Assembly (NCBI GenBank): GCA_002496355.1
Contig: DAJP01000023.1
Coordinates: forward strand, 1 to 11,512
Length of the DNA stretch: 11,512 nucleotides
Direction of reading: 5' to 3'
From: Euryarchaeota archaeon UBA346
GTDB taxonomy: Archaea; Thermoplasmatota; E2; DHVEG-1
Shown: positions 1 to 6,940 of the stretch, piece after piece
Layout: each line of letters starts with the position of its first letter
Position numbering within the stretch: the first letter of the stretch is position 1
Notes under the pieces: model-generated
Database searches by the model: none
Told to the model about the DNA's origin: nothing
What the model saw: the letters and a program-made list of their open reading frames with translations, nothing else
Position numbers and translations under genes: made by a program

Positions 1-749
1 GCAGCAACCGTCTCCCCTGCCTTGGCTTGTCTGGAGTCGAACATCTTATGACACCAGGGGCAGACATCAACGAGTCCTTGGATTCCTTGTTCTTGAATTG
101 CTTGGAGTTTTTGTCCTGTCTTTGTCAGTGCAGATTCTGGGAGGTTTGCAAGCAAGGGCGCTCCACAGCAATCAAGTTTCTGAGGATAGTTCACTGGTTC
201 AGCACCGAGTGCTTTGAGTATTGTTTCTATCTTCTGAGGGTTTTCTGGGTCATCCGGTCGACCAATCTCACTAGGACGCAGGAGATGACATCCATAATGT
301 GCAGCGATTTTTACTCCCTGCAATGGTTTTTTGACATGTTCCTTAATCTTTTGGACTCCAATTTCATCATATAAGAGGTCGACAGTATGGACAATATGCC
401 TTTTCTCTGTGTAGGTGAGATCCTCTGCAGCAAGCATGCCGTTGATTCGTTCCTTCATCGCAGGGTTTTTTTCGAGGACATGCTGACATTCCGTCAGCGC
501 GAGATGACACATCGCGCAGGGAACAAAGATGTCAAGGTGGTGTTTCTCAGCGATGGCAAGGTTCCGTGCAGAGAGATACAAGGTGAGCAGTTGATTGACG
601 CTTTTCATAGGTTCTCCGCAGCAGGAAAATCCTTCCACGTTGACAAGTTCCACTCCTAACAAGGGGAGTGTTTCTCTGATTGATAGTTCATAGGCGTATT
701 GCTCTGTGGGCATCAGACAACCGGGAAATAACGCGTATTTCTTGTTCAT
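1..749 (-). CDS. hdrB: CoB-CoM heterodisulfide reductase subunit B-like protein, 3' end cut by window edge
   Basis: Reading the minus strand from the ATG at 749 gives 249 uninterrupted codons running off the left edge. Two cysteine-rich CCG domains are visible: the first has C11, C43-C44, C78 and C81, the second C154, C194-C195, C230 and C233. Spacings of 31-39 residues before each CC pair and 33-34 after it fit the HdrB pattern that in methanogens holds the noncubane [4Fe-4S] clusters reducing the CoM-S-S-CoB disulfide. HdrB proteins are usually a little under 300 residues, so roughly 40 residues are missing. The start lies 5 nt after the hdrC stop, with an AAAGGT motif in the hdrC end as ribosome binding site, so the two are co-transcribed. 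The substrate here need not be CoM-S-S-CoB, since nothing else in the window is methanogenic. The family call is firm; the substrate is unknown. Confidence 0.93.
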   Translation of the reverse strand, partial: MNKKYALFPGCLMPTEQYAYELSIRETLPLLGVELVNVEGFSCCGEPMKSVNQLLTLYLSARNLAIAEKHHLDIFVPCAMCHLALTECQHVLEKNPAMKERINGMLAAEDLTYTEKRHIVHTVDLLYDEIGVQKIKEHVKKPLQGVKIAAHYGCHLLRPSEIGRPDDPENPQKIETILKALGAEPVNYPQKLDCCGAPLLANLPESALTKTGQKLQAIQEQGIQGLVDVCPWCHKMFDSRQAKAGETVA

Positions 750-754
750 TGTGC

Positions 755-1282
755 TTATACCTTTTCCATTGCGATTTTCATGATTCCAGCTTGGAACTTC
801 GCGGCATCAGTTGGTTTTGAGAGAGGGGGAAGTCCAAGGTCGTCTCTTTTCACTGTTTTATTTGTTCTGGTCGTGGTTTGTTGAATGTCTTGAATTAAAC
901 CTATTGAGAGTATTGATTGAAGCATCGCTGTGTATTTTCCGGGGATTTGTTTCCCACTGGCTACTGCCATATTTTTCAAGGCAAATAAAATCTCGACAGG
1001 AGCGACACGTTGTGGACAGCGCTCTCGACATTTCAGGCAGGTCATGCAGGTCCAGATGACATCCGCGTTGACCAGTTCGTTGAGTAATCCTCTTTTGAGA
1101 AGGGCGACGATTTTGTGCGGTTCAAGCTCAAGGAGTTTGTGTGCCTCACAGCCACTGGTGCATTTTGCGCATTGAAAGCAATAATCTGAGATTTCGTCTT
1201 GGAGTTTTTTGAGCCGATCGTTCAGCTCTTTTCGTAGCTCAGATTGCGGCTCCCCCATAGAAGTCAAGTCGATGATGCTCAT
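755..1282 (-). CDS. hdrC: Heterodisulfide reductase subunit C-like 4Fe-4S protein
   Basis: This 175-residue soluble protein carries two ferredoxin-type cluster motifs of the form CxxCxxCxxxC: C35-C38-C41-C45 and C79-C82-C85-C89, the second followed by proline. Size and motif spacing match HdrC, the subunit that relays electrons to the catalytic HdrB. It is the first gene of the hdrC-hdrB pair and stops 5 nt before the hdrB ATG, a typical operon arrangement. The ATG at 1282 was chosen because a TATA-like box at 1321-1330 gives a short leader; an internal Met9 (start 1258) lacks a clear ribosome binding site. The tail after about residue 115 is polar and has no recognised domain. No HdrA-like flavoprotein is visible, so the electron donor may be encoded beyond the left edge or elsewhere. 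Confidence 0.93.
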   Translation of the reverse strand: MSIIDLTSMGEPQSELRKELNDRLKKLQDEISDYCFQCAKCTSGCEAHKLLELEPHKIVALLKRGLLNELVNADVIWTCMTCLKCRERCPQRVAPVEILFALKNMAVASGKQIPGKYTAMLQSILSIGLIQDIQQTTTRTNKTVKRDDLGLPPLSKPTDAAKFQAGIMKIAMEKV

Positions 1283-1306
1283 TTCTTTTTCACTCTATAT
1301 ATTAAA

Positions 1307-1320
1307 TTAACAATTGTTAA
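1307..1320. promoter_or_regulatory. Perfect 14-bp palindrome, candidate operator of hdrCB
   Basis: The sequence TTAACAATTGTTAA is identical to its own reverse complement. It lies directly downstream, on the minus strand, of the TATA-like box at 1321-1330 and upstream of the hdrC ATG at 1282. The inferred transcription start is near 1300, so the palindrome would sit between TATA box and start site. A bound dimeric regulator there would block polymerase, a common arrangement for archaeal repressors. The palindrome is seen directly; the operator role is inferred. Confidence 0.45.
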
Positions 1321-1330
1321 CTATATATAC
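1321..1330 (-). promoter_or_regulatory. TATA-like box for hdrCB
   Basis: On the minus strand this reads GTATATATAG and is preceded by the purine-rich CGGAAAA, which resembles an archaeal BRE. It lies about 40-48 nt upstream of the hdrC ATG. With the usual spacing of about 26 nt, transcription would start near 1300, leaving a leader of about 18 nt. Confidence 0.5.
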
Positions 1331-1365
1331 TTTTCCGACTTCTTTTCAGAGAGTTTATCCGAATA

Positions 1366-1378
1366 CTATATTTAAAAC
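1366..1378 (+). promoter_or_regulatory. TATA-like box, candidate malic enzyme promoter
   Basis: CTATATTTAAAAC is an AT-rich TATA-like element about 90-100 nt upstream of the malic enzyme ATG at 1468, predicting a start near 1398 and a leader of about 70 nt. A competing element, TTTAATAAA, lies within the inverted repeat at 1422-1436 and would give a leader of about 15 nt. The sequence alone does not decide between them. Confidence 0.3.
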
Positions 1379-1421
1379 TATCAATAATTTCATCAAACAT
1401 TTCTCCTCATCGCAAATGCTG

Positions 1422-1436
1422 TGCTTTAATAAAGCA
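1422..1436. promoter_or_regulatory. 15-bp inverted repeat upstream of the malic enzyme
   Basis: TGCTTT-AAT-AAAGCA has two perfectly complementary 6-bp arms around a 3-nt centre. It ends 31 nt before the malic enzyme ATG and contains the TATA-like core TTTAATAAA. It could be an operator overlapping a promoter, or a hairpin in the leader if transcription starts upstream near 1398. Confidence 0.3.
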
Positions 1437-1467
1437 ATAAGAGATATCCCTGCCGTGGGGGTTTGTT

Positions 1468-2817
1468 ATGAAACAAATCAATGAAAAACAACTTCTAGAA
1501 AAAGCAAATAAGCCAGCAAAAGACGCAATGCGACTCCATCCGTTCTATCATGGTAAAATCGAAGTAATCCCAAAATGCCGAATAAAAGATTTCCAGGACT
1601 TTGCAATCTGGTACACCCCCGGTGTCGCAGAACCATGTAAAGAAATCCAAAAACATCCACTCAAAGTCTACGATTATACAAACAAGTGGAATACTGTCGC
1701 CGTCATCAGTGACTGCACCCGCGTGCTCGGCCTTGGTGACATAGGACCCGAAGCAGGACTCCCCGTCATGGAAGGAAAATCACTCCTGTTCAAATACCTA
1801 GGAGGCGTTGATGCATACCCGATTTGTCTGGATACAAAAGATCCAGAGGAAATCATCAAAGCGGTCAAATGGCTCAAACCAAGCTTCGGCGGTATTAACC
1901 TGGAGGATATCGAAAAACCAAAATGCTTCTACATCCTCAACAGACTCAGAAAAGAAATGGATATACCGGTCTGGCATGACGACCAGCAAGGAACAGCAAC
2001 TATTGTCACAGCAGGAGCGATAAACGCGTTAAAAATCGTCGGAAAACCACTAGACCAAGCTGTTGTCTCCATGATCGGAGCCGGGGCAGCTAATATCGCA
2101 ATTGCACGTGTGCTCATCATCGCAGGAATTCTACAAAAAAACATCATCATGGCAGACAGCAAAGGCATCCTGCATACCTCTCGAGAGGATCTTGAAAAAG
2201 AAAAAGATAAAAACCCAGAAAAATGGCAGATGTGCCTTAAATCAAACTCAGAAGGTCGGATAGGAACCCTCGCAGATGCAATAAAAAATACAGATATCTG
2301 CATTGCGGCAAGTAAACCTGGCCCTGGAACAATAAAAAAAGAATGGATCTCTACAATGGCAGAGGATTCCATTGTCTTTGCAACGGCAAACCCTACCCCT
2401 GAGATCTGGCCCTGGGAAGCAGAAGAAGCTGGGGCAAGGATCATCGCGACAGGACGATCAGATTTCCCAAACCAAATCAACAATTCTCTAGGATTTCCCG
2501 GAATCTTCCGAGGAACACTCGATGTCCGGGCTGAAACCATCACTGATGAGATGTGCATCGCAGCTGCATATGAACTGGCAAAAACCGCAGAGGACACCGG
2601 CCTGAGTGACACGTTCATTGTTCCCACCATGGACTCCTGGGAAGTCTTCCCTCGCGAGGCGGTCGCCGTGGGTCTTAAAGCGATTTCCCAAGGGATCGCC
2701 CGAATAAAACCAACCCGTCAAGACCTCTATGACCAAGCAATGTCCCTGATCAAAAAATCCCGGGATATCACACAATCACTCATGAAACAAGGTTTCATCA
2801 CCCAAGCCCCTGAATAA
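1468..2817 (+). CDS. NAD(P)-dependent malic enzyme (malate dehydrogenase, oxaloacetate-decarboxylating)
   Basis: The 449-residue cytoplasmic enzyme is predicted to convert malate and NAD(P)+ to pyruvate, CO2 and NAD(P)H. The N-terminal domain has the catalytic tyrosine in YTPGVAEPC (Y49) and the catalytic lysine in MEGKSLLFK (K104). Metal ligands are expected at E146/D147 and in HDDQQGT (170-176). A Rossmann segment with GAGAAN follows at 204-209. The second half holds the family blocks NPTPEIWPWEAEEAGA and FPGIFRGTLDVRAE. Length fits the short bacterial/archaeal form without the phosphotransacetylase-like C-terminal extension of MaeB. The usual DDQHGT reads DDQQGT here. The start is supported by a GGGGG-type ribosome binding site 5 nt upstream. 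It is transcribed toward the hydrogenase operon, which begins 119 nt downstream, so its NAD(P)H could feed that enzyme. NAD versus NADP preference cannot be read with confidence. Confidence 0.95.
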   Translation: MKQINEKQLLEKANKPAKDAMRLHPFYHGKIEVIPKCRIKDFQDFAIWYTPGVAEPCKEIQKHPLKVYDYTNKWNTVAVISDCTRVLGLGDIGPEAGLPVMEGKSLLFKYLGGVDAYPICLDTKDPEEIIKAVKWLKPSFGGINLEDIEKPKCFYILNRLRKEMDIPVWHDDQQGTATIVTAGAINALKIVGKPLDQAVVSMIGAGAANIAIARVLIIAGILQKNIIMADSKGILHTSREDLEKEKDKNPEKWQMCLKSNSEGRIGTLADAIKNTDICIAASKPGPGTIKKEWISTMAEDSIVFATANPTPEIWPWEAEEAGARIIATGRSDFPNQINNSLGFPGIFRGTLDVRAETITDEMCIAAAYELAKTAEDTGLSDTFIVPTMDSWEVFPREAVAVGLKAISQGIARIKPTRQDLYDQAMSLIKKSRDITQSLMKQGFITQAPE

Positions 2818-2891
2818 ACACCATCTGGGATTCAAAATAAGAAATCAAAAACCTTAAATCAAAATATCCGTTCACCGTCCTCGAGCCTACC

Positions 2892-2912
2892 TGATTATCG
2901 GAAGGTTAATCA
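2892..2912. promoter_or_regulatory. Inverted repeat in the hydrogenase operon leader
   Basis: The arms TGATTA (2892-2897) and TAATCA (2907-2912) are perfect inverted repeats separated by 9 bp. They lie in the 119-bp gap between the malic enzyme and the hydrogenase operon, about 25-45 nt before its ATG. AT-rich stretches near 2855-2868 (CTTAAAT and AAAATATC) could be the TATA box, which would place the repeat just downstream of transcription start. An operator role is possible but weakly supported. Confidence 0.25.
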
Positions 2913-2925
2913 CTTAGACGAAAAA

Positions 2926-2930
2926 AGGTG
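2926..2930 (+). promoter_or_regulatory. Ribosome binding site that decides the fused hydrogenase subunit start
   Basis: AGGTG matches the archaeal anti-Shine-Dalgarno and lies 6 nt before the ATG at 2937. The in-frame GTG at 2928 falls inside this motif and has no good ribosome binding site of its own. The ATG is therefore preferred as start. Confidence 0.6.
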
Positions 2931-2936
2931 TCTGAG

Positions 2937-4868
2937 ATGAAACAAATTGTGAAAACCATTACAAAAAAAGATTTTTCGACCTTTGTAAACACCCTCATAA
3001 AAGACGGCTCATACGACGTCGTCGGCGTACAAGCAAAAGGAAAATGCTACGTCTTCGACACACTCTCATCAGCTGAAGAGCTCCGACTGAATTATGATGT
3101 AACGATTCTCCCACCAAAGAAGTATTTCCTCCCGCAATATGAAATGCTATTGAAATTTTCTTTACAAAAACCATACGAAGCAAAAGAAACCATCACCGAT
3201 TCACCCCGGATAATCATCGGGGTCCATCCATATGATATCATCGCCCTCGAACAAACAGACCGACATTACTTTGATCAACAACAAGATAATTTCTACAAAA
3301 AACGTCGAGAAAACACGCTCATCATCGGTGTCGATATACAAAACGTCTCGGAACGGTCCTTTGCAGCAAGCATGAACACAAACACCACAGAAACAGGCTT
3401 CGATTTATTGCTTACCGATATCGGGACAAGCTATGCAGTGACCATCGGCTCAGAAAAAGGGGAGAAACTACTGAAAAAATACGCAACAGTAAAAGACGCA
3501 TCGTCTACGGACCTTACCAAGATAAAAACAGCTCGCAATGCTGTACTAAAAAAATACAAACAAAAAATGAAGATTGAAAAAAAAGATTGGTCATCACTGC
3601 TTGTCGCCAACTACGAACATGCGATATGGGAGGAACATGCTGACGTCTGCATGGAATGCAGTTCCTGTACGATGGTCTGTCCAACCTGTTTTTGTTATGA
3701 TGTAAAAGAAGACGTCTCTTTGAATTTAAAACAAGGAAACCGTACCCGAACATGGGATGGTTGCATGCTGAAGGATTTCACCAAAGTGGGAAGTGGAGAA
3801 GTCTTCCGAGATGAAGTAAAAGAGCGATATCGCCATCGATTCTTCCGTAAAGGCAATTACTTACCCGCGCGCTATGGATTTATTGCCTGTGTCGGATGCG
3901 GACGATGTGGAAGCGCCTGTCTACCTGATATCGCTGACCCCTGTAACCTTATCAATGAACTCGCGCATTTTTCATCAGAGAATGACCCTGGAAAATATTT
4001 CATAAAAGAAGAAAATGAGGTACTAGAAAAAGGCATCATTCATCTCCCACGAAGTGCAACAATAAAAAATATAACACATTTTAATGAACTTGATAGTCTC
4101 TTCGAAATCGAACTTGATGATAAAAAACCGTTAGGACATAAACCAGGTCAGTTCGTAGAGATATCCGTATTTGGATATGGTGAAGCACCTTTTGGTATCT
4201 CTACCCCGCCCGGAAACACACCAATTTTTGAAATCATGGTTCGACAAGTAGGAAACGTGACAAAAAAATTATGCTCCCTTCAACCTGGTGATAAAATTGG
4301 TATTCGTGGGCCATTGGGAAACGGGTTTGATACGAAATCATTTGAGGGAAAAACACTCCTTTTCACATCTGGTGGGACCGGTATGGTGCCGATGCGTTCT
4401 ATAATTAACCACGTGTTAAATCCAAAAGAACGAAATAAATTCAAGGATATCATCATTCTGTATGGTGCGAAACGTCCAAAGGAAATAACATTCATGGATG
4501 ACGTTGACCGCTGGAAAAAAATACATGACGTTCAGTGTGAACTCACCGTCGATCGATGTGAACCAAGCGAATGCTGGGGAGGATGCACTGGTCTAATCAC
4601 CACATTATTCCCAAAAATACAGGCAGATAAACTGGATTCGAAAAACACCATATCGATCGTCATCGGGCCACCAGTGATGTATAAATTTGTCATTAAATGT
4701 CTACAAACACTCGGTATTCCCGACGATAACATCTACGTTTCTCTTGAGCGACGTATGAAATGTGGTGTCGCAAAATGTGGACATTGTCAGATAAATGGAG
4801 TATATGTCTGTAAAGAGGGTCCTGTCTTTAATTATGCGCAACTCAAACAACTTCCGGAGGCATTTTAA
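2937..4868 (+). CDS. Group 3b [NiFe] hydrogenase (sulfhydrogenase), fused beta+gamma electron-transfer subunit (HydB-HydG)
   Basis: This 643-residue protein joins two subunits that are separate in Pyrococcus sulfhydrogenase. Residues 1-345 resemble HydB: a leading domain, then two 4Fe-4S motifs at C238-C241-C244-C248 (with C251 and C253 following) and C318-C321-C324-C328 (with C336). Residues about 370-643 resemble HydG, a ferredoxin-NADP reductase-type module: flavin site PGQF (403-406) and GEAPFGIST (415-423), nucleotide site SGGTGMVPMRS (478-488), GPPVMYK (577-583), and a 2Fe-2S motif at C609, C614, C617 and C625. It should carry electrons between NAD(P)H and the small subunit. The reading frame is continuous through the junction near residues 345-370. 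The stop directly abuts the small-subunit ATG. Compared with HydB as I remember it, N-terminal cysteines are missing, and an extra cluster of cysteines lies at 534-550. An alternative GTG start at 2928 adds three residues. Confidence 0.92.
   Translation: MKQIVKTITKKDFSTFVNTLIKDGSYDVVGVQAKGKCYVFDTLSSAEELRLNYDVTILPPKKYFLPQYEMLLKFSLQKPYEAKETITDSPRIIIGVHPYDIIALEQTDRHYFDQQQDNFYKKRRENTLIIGVDIQNVSERSFAASMNTNTTETGFDLLLTDIGTSYAVTIGSEKGEKLLKKYATVKDASSTDLTKIKTARNAVLKKYKQKMKIEKKDWSSLLVANYEHAIWEEHADVCMECSSCTMVCPTCFCYDVKEDVSLNLKQGNRTRTWDGCMLKDFTKVGSGEVFRDEVKERYRHRFFRKGNYLPARYGFIACVGCGRCGSACLPDIADPCNLINELAHFSSENDPGKYFIKEENEVLEKGIIHLPRSATIKNITHFNELDSLFEIELDDKKPLGHKPGQFVEISVFGYGEAPFGISTPPGNTPIFEIMVRQVGNVTKKLCSLQPGDKIGIRGPLGNGFDTKSFEGKTLLFTSGGTGMVPMRSIINHVLNPKERNKFKDIIILYGAKRPKEITFMDDVDRWKKIHDVQCELTVDRCEPSECWGGCTGLITTLFPKIQADKLDSKNTISIVIGPPVMYKFVIKCLQTLGIPDDNIYVSLERRMKCGVAKCGHCQINGVYVCKEGPVFNYAQLKQLPEAF
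4855..4860 (+). promoter_or_regulatory. Strong ribosome binding site for the hydrogenase small subunit
   Basis: CGGAGG lies in the last codons of the upstream gene, 8 nt before the ATG at 4869. It is the strongest Shine-Dalgarno match in the operon and confirms the start where stop (4866-4868) and start codons abut. Confidence 0.7.
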
Positions 4869-5633
4869 ATGAAACAAAAACCACGGGTCGCTGTCTTTGA
4901 TTTTGCGGATTGCGAAGGCTGTGAACTTGAGATAGCGGATTTGGAAGAAGAAGTCCTTGATCTTCTTGAAATCGCTGACGTCGTCTCATTCCGTGAGGTG
5001 ATGAAAGAACATTCAGATGATTATGATATCGCAATCGTCGAAGGATCCATCATGAGGCCGATGGATGAGAAACGATTACGCAGCATTCGAAACCATGCAA
5101 AGATCCTCGTCGCGCTTGGTGCCTGTGCAACCATGGGCGGGGTGAATAAGATTAGGAATCAATGGATGCCTGATGAGGTCATAAAAGAGGTGTATGGAGA
5201 CACGAACCTTAAAGGAAATGAACTTTTTGATGTGTTCCAGACAAAAGCACTCAACGAGGTTGTCCCAGTTGATTATTATGTCCATGGTTGTCCAATAGAC
5301 CGAGATGAATTCAAATCAGTCATCACCGCAATTGCTCTTGGGAAAAAACCAGATATCCCTCGTTATCCTGTCTGCGTGGAATGCAAGAAGAACGAGAATA
5401 TCTGTCAGTTTGAACTAGGCTCTTTCTGTCTGGGTCCAATTACTCGAGCTGGATGTAAAGCGATATGTCCCACCCATAATAGCCCGTGTGAGGGATGCAG
5501 AGGCCTGATTAAGAAAGCAGAGACGGATTGCGTGAAAGAAGTATTGGAACGATACAAGCTTTCCTATGAGGATATACGACGACGATGCACCATGTATAAT
5601 TACGGACGAAAGGAGTGTAGTTACGATGAGTAA
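4869..5633 (+). CDS. hydD: Group 3b [NiFe] hydrogenase small (delta) subunit
   Basis: The 254-residue subunit carries the Fe-S chain linking the NiFe site to the flavin subunit. The proximal cluster ligands are visible as CEGC (C15, C18), GACAT (C86) and HGCP (C141). The C-terminal third has eight further cysteines, C169, C172, C179, C187, C196, C200, C207 and C210, enough for two more 4Fe-4S clusters, the pattern of cytoplasmic group 3 small subunits. No twin-arginine signal peptide is present, so the enzyme is cytoplasmic. The gene abuts the preceding stop and overlaps the large-subunit gene by 8 bp, indicating translational coupling within the operon. P. furiosus HydD is of similar size. 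Assignment to group 3b rather than 3a/3c rests on the adjacent NAD(P)H-dehydrogenase-like subunit. Confidence 0.94.
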   Translation: MKQKPRVAVFDFADCEGCELEIADLEEEVLDLLEIADVVSFREVMKEHSDDYDIAIVEGSIMRPMDEKRLRSIRNHAKILVALGACATMGGVNKIRNQWMPDEVIKEVYGDTNLKGNELFDVFQTKALNEVVPVDYYVHGCPIDRDEFKSVITAIALGKKPDIPRYPVCVECKKNENICQFELGSFCLGPITRAGCKAICPTHNSPCEGCRGLIKKAETDCVKEVLERYKLSYEDIRRRCTMYNYGRKECSYDE

Positions 5634-6927
5634 AGATTTTTCTGTTCATGTTGAACATGTTACTCGTGTTGAAGGTCATGGGAACATCATTCTTGATGTG
5701 AAAAATGGTAAGATTGAAAAACTGCAATGGAGTATTGTCGAAGCACCAAGATTTTTTGAAGCCATGCTCCGTGGACAGCATTACAACGAACTTCGTCCAA
5801 TCACCTCAAGGATCTGTGGGATTTGCTCGATAGGTCATTCCCTTGCCTCTCTAAAAGCGACCGAGGATGCATTGGGAATCAAGATCACAAACCAAACAAC
5901 AACACTCCGACGGTTAGCGATCCATGCAGAGAATATGCAAAGTCATATCCTTCATATCGGATACCTCGTTGCACCCGATCTTGTCGGTGCTGGGAGTGTG
6001 TTTTCTATGCTTGGGAAACATAAGGATACTGTCCTGAAAATTGTCAAGTTACATCGGTTAGCAAATGAGATGTCAGATTTAATTTGTGGTCGGACCATCC
6101 ATCCGATTCGCTTGATTGTTGGAGGGTTCTCTCTTATCCCAACTGAGAAACAATTGATCGAATTAAAAAAGAGATTGCTTGAAGCACAGGAACTGACGGA
6201 GGAACTAGCTCCTATCATACAAAGTGTTGCGGGTGCTCTTCCTTCATTTAGCCGTGAAACCGAATATATCGGTTTAACCTCTAATGAAGAATATGCTTTA
6301 TACCAAGGAGACATCGCTTCGACAGATACCGGAAGACATCCCGCGCATCGGGAGTATAAAGAAATCATGCAAGAATATATCGTACCGCATTCAACAGCGA
6401 AGTACGCGAAACATGCAAGGGAATCATATATGGTTGGAGCATTAGCCCGGTTCAATCTGAACAGTAAACAGCTTCATCCGGTGGCGCAAGAAGTTGCTAA
6501 TCTCTTCAAACTCAAAGCCATCAACTATAACCCATACATGAATACCATCGCCCAGCTAGTGGAATTCTCTCATAGCATTCAGGACTCCATTTATTTAATT
6601 GATACACTTGTTGATCAGGGTATTAAACAAGAAAAACCAGTCAAACCAATGAAAAAAGCAGGTCGAGGTGTCGGGATCGTTGATGTACCTCGAGGGATCC
6701 TTGTGCATGATTACACACTGAACTCAAAAGGATATTGCACAAAAGCAAACTGTATTATACCAACAAATCAGAACCATGCGAATATACAGAAAGATATGGA
6801 AAAACTCGTCCCTGAGATCATTAATAGACCACAGAAAGAAATTGAATTAACATTGGAAATGCTCGTACGAGCGTATGATCCCTGCATTTCCTGTTCAACC
6901 CATTATCTTGATGTGTCCTTCAAATAA
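5626..6927 (+). CDS. hydA: Group 3b [NiFe] hydrogenase large (alpha) catalytic subunit
   Basis: The 433-residue catalytic subunit binds the NiFe(CN)2CO site and converts H2 to protons and electrons, or the reverse. The N-terminal metal motif RICGICSIGH provides C64 and C67, and the C-terminal motif DPCISCSTH provides C420 and C423. RVEGHGN (14-20) holds the conserved glutamate. Both cysteine pairs are present, so it looks catalytically competent. The seven residues after H426 (YLDVSFK) are the expected C-terminal extension removed by the protease encoded next. The ATG at 5626 was chosen because AGGAG at 5611-5615 precedes it and homologous sequence begins there; an upstream in-frame ATG at 5566 would add 20 unrelated residues inside hydD. 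It overlaps hydD by 8 bp. Confidence 0.95.
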   Translation: MSKDFSVHVEHVTRVEGHGNIILDVKNGKIEKLQWSIVEAPRFFEAMLRGQHYNELRPITSRICGICSIGHSLASLKATEDALGIKITNQTTTLRRLAIHAENMQSHILHIGYLVAPDLVGAGSVFSMLGKHKDTVLKIVKLHRLANEMSDLICGRTIHPIRLIVGGFSLIPTEKQLIELKKRLLEAQELTEELAPIIQSVAGALPSFSRETEYIGLTSNEEYALYQGDIASTDTGRHPAHREYKEIMQEYIVPHSTAKYAKHARESYMVGALARFNLNSKQLHPVAQEVANLFKLKAINYNPYMNTIAQLVEFSHSIQDSIYLIDTLVDQGIKQEKPVKPMKKAGRGVGIVDVPRGILVHDYTLNSKGYCTKANCIIPTNQNHANIQKDMEKLVPEIINRPQKEIELTLEMLVRAYDPCISCSTHYLDVSFK

Positions 6928-6940
6928 TTTCGTTTGTCGT

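Noticed and set aside
27..659. Two open frames on the plus strand over the left end (27-374 and 387-659)
   Set aside because: The minus strand carries an intact, motif-rich HdrB frame over the same span. The plus-strand translations have no recognisable domain.
1929..2630. Long open frame of 233 codons antisense to the malic enzyme
   Set aside because: It is antisense to conserved malic enzyme motifs, has a low-complexity Ser/Ala/Ile-rich translation and no promoter or ribosome binding site.
2782..2798. Hairpin ATGAAAC-AAG-GTTTCAT at the end of the malic enzyme gene
   Set aside because: It lies inside the coding sequence, has only a 7-bp AT-rich stem and is not followed by a T-run, so it is probably coincidental rather than a terminator.
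3969..4046. Possible hidden start of a separate HydG gene at the fusion junction
   Set aside because: The only ATG nearby (in AAAATGAGGTACTAG) is out of frame and hits a stop two codons later. No ribosome binding site or in-frame ATG is seen.
5952..6455. Open frame of 167 codons antisense to the hydrogenase large subunit
   Set aside because: It lies wholly within the conserved HydA coding region in antisense and resembles no family I know.
6885..6903. Selenocysteine in the hydrogenase C-terminal metal motif
   Set aside because: Both positions are coded by ordinary cysteine codons (TGC and TGT). There is no in-frame TGA.
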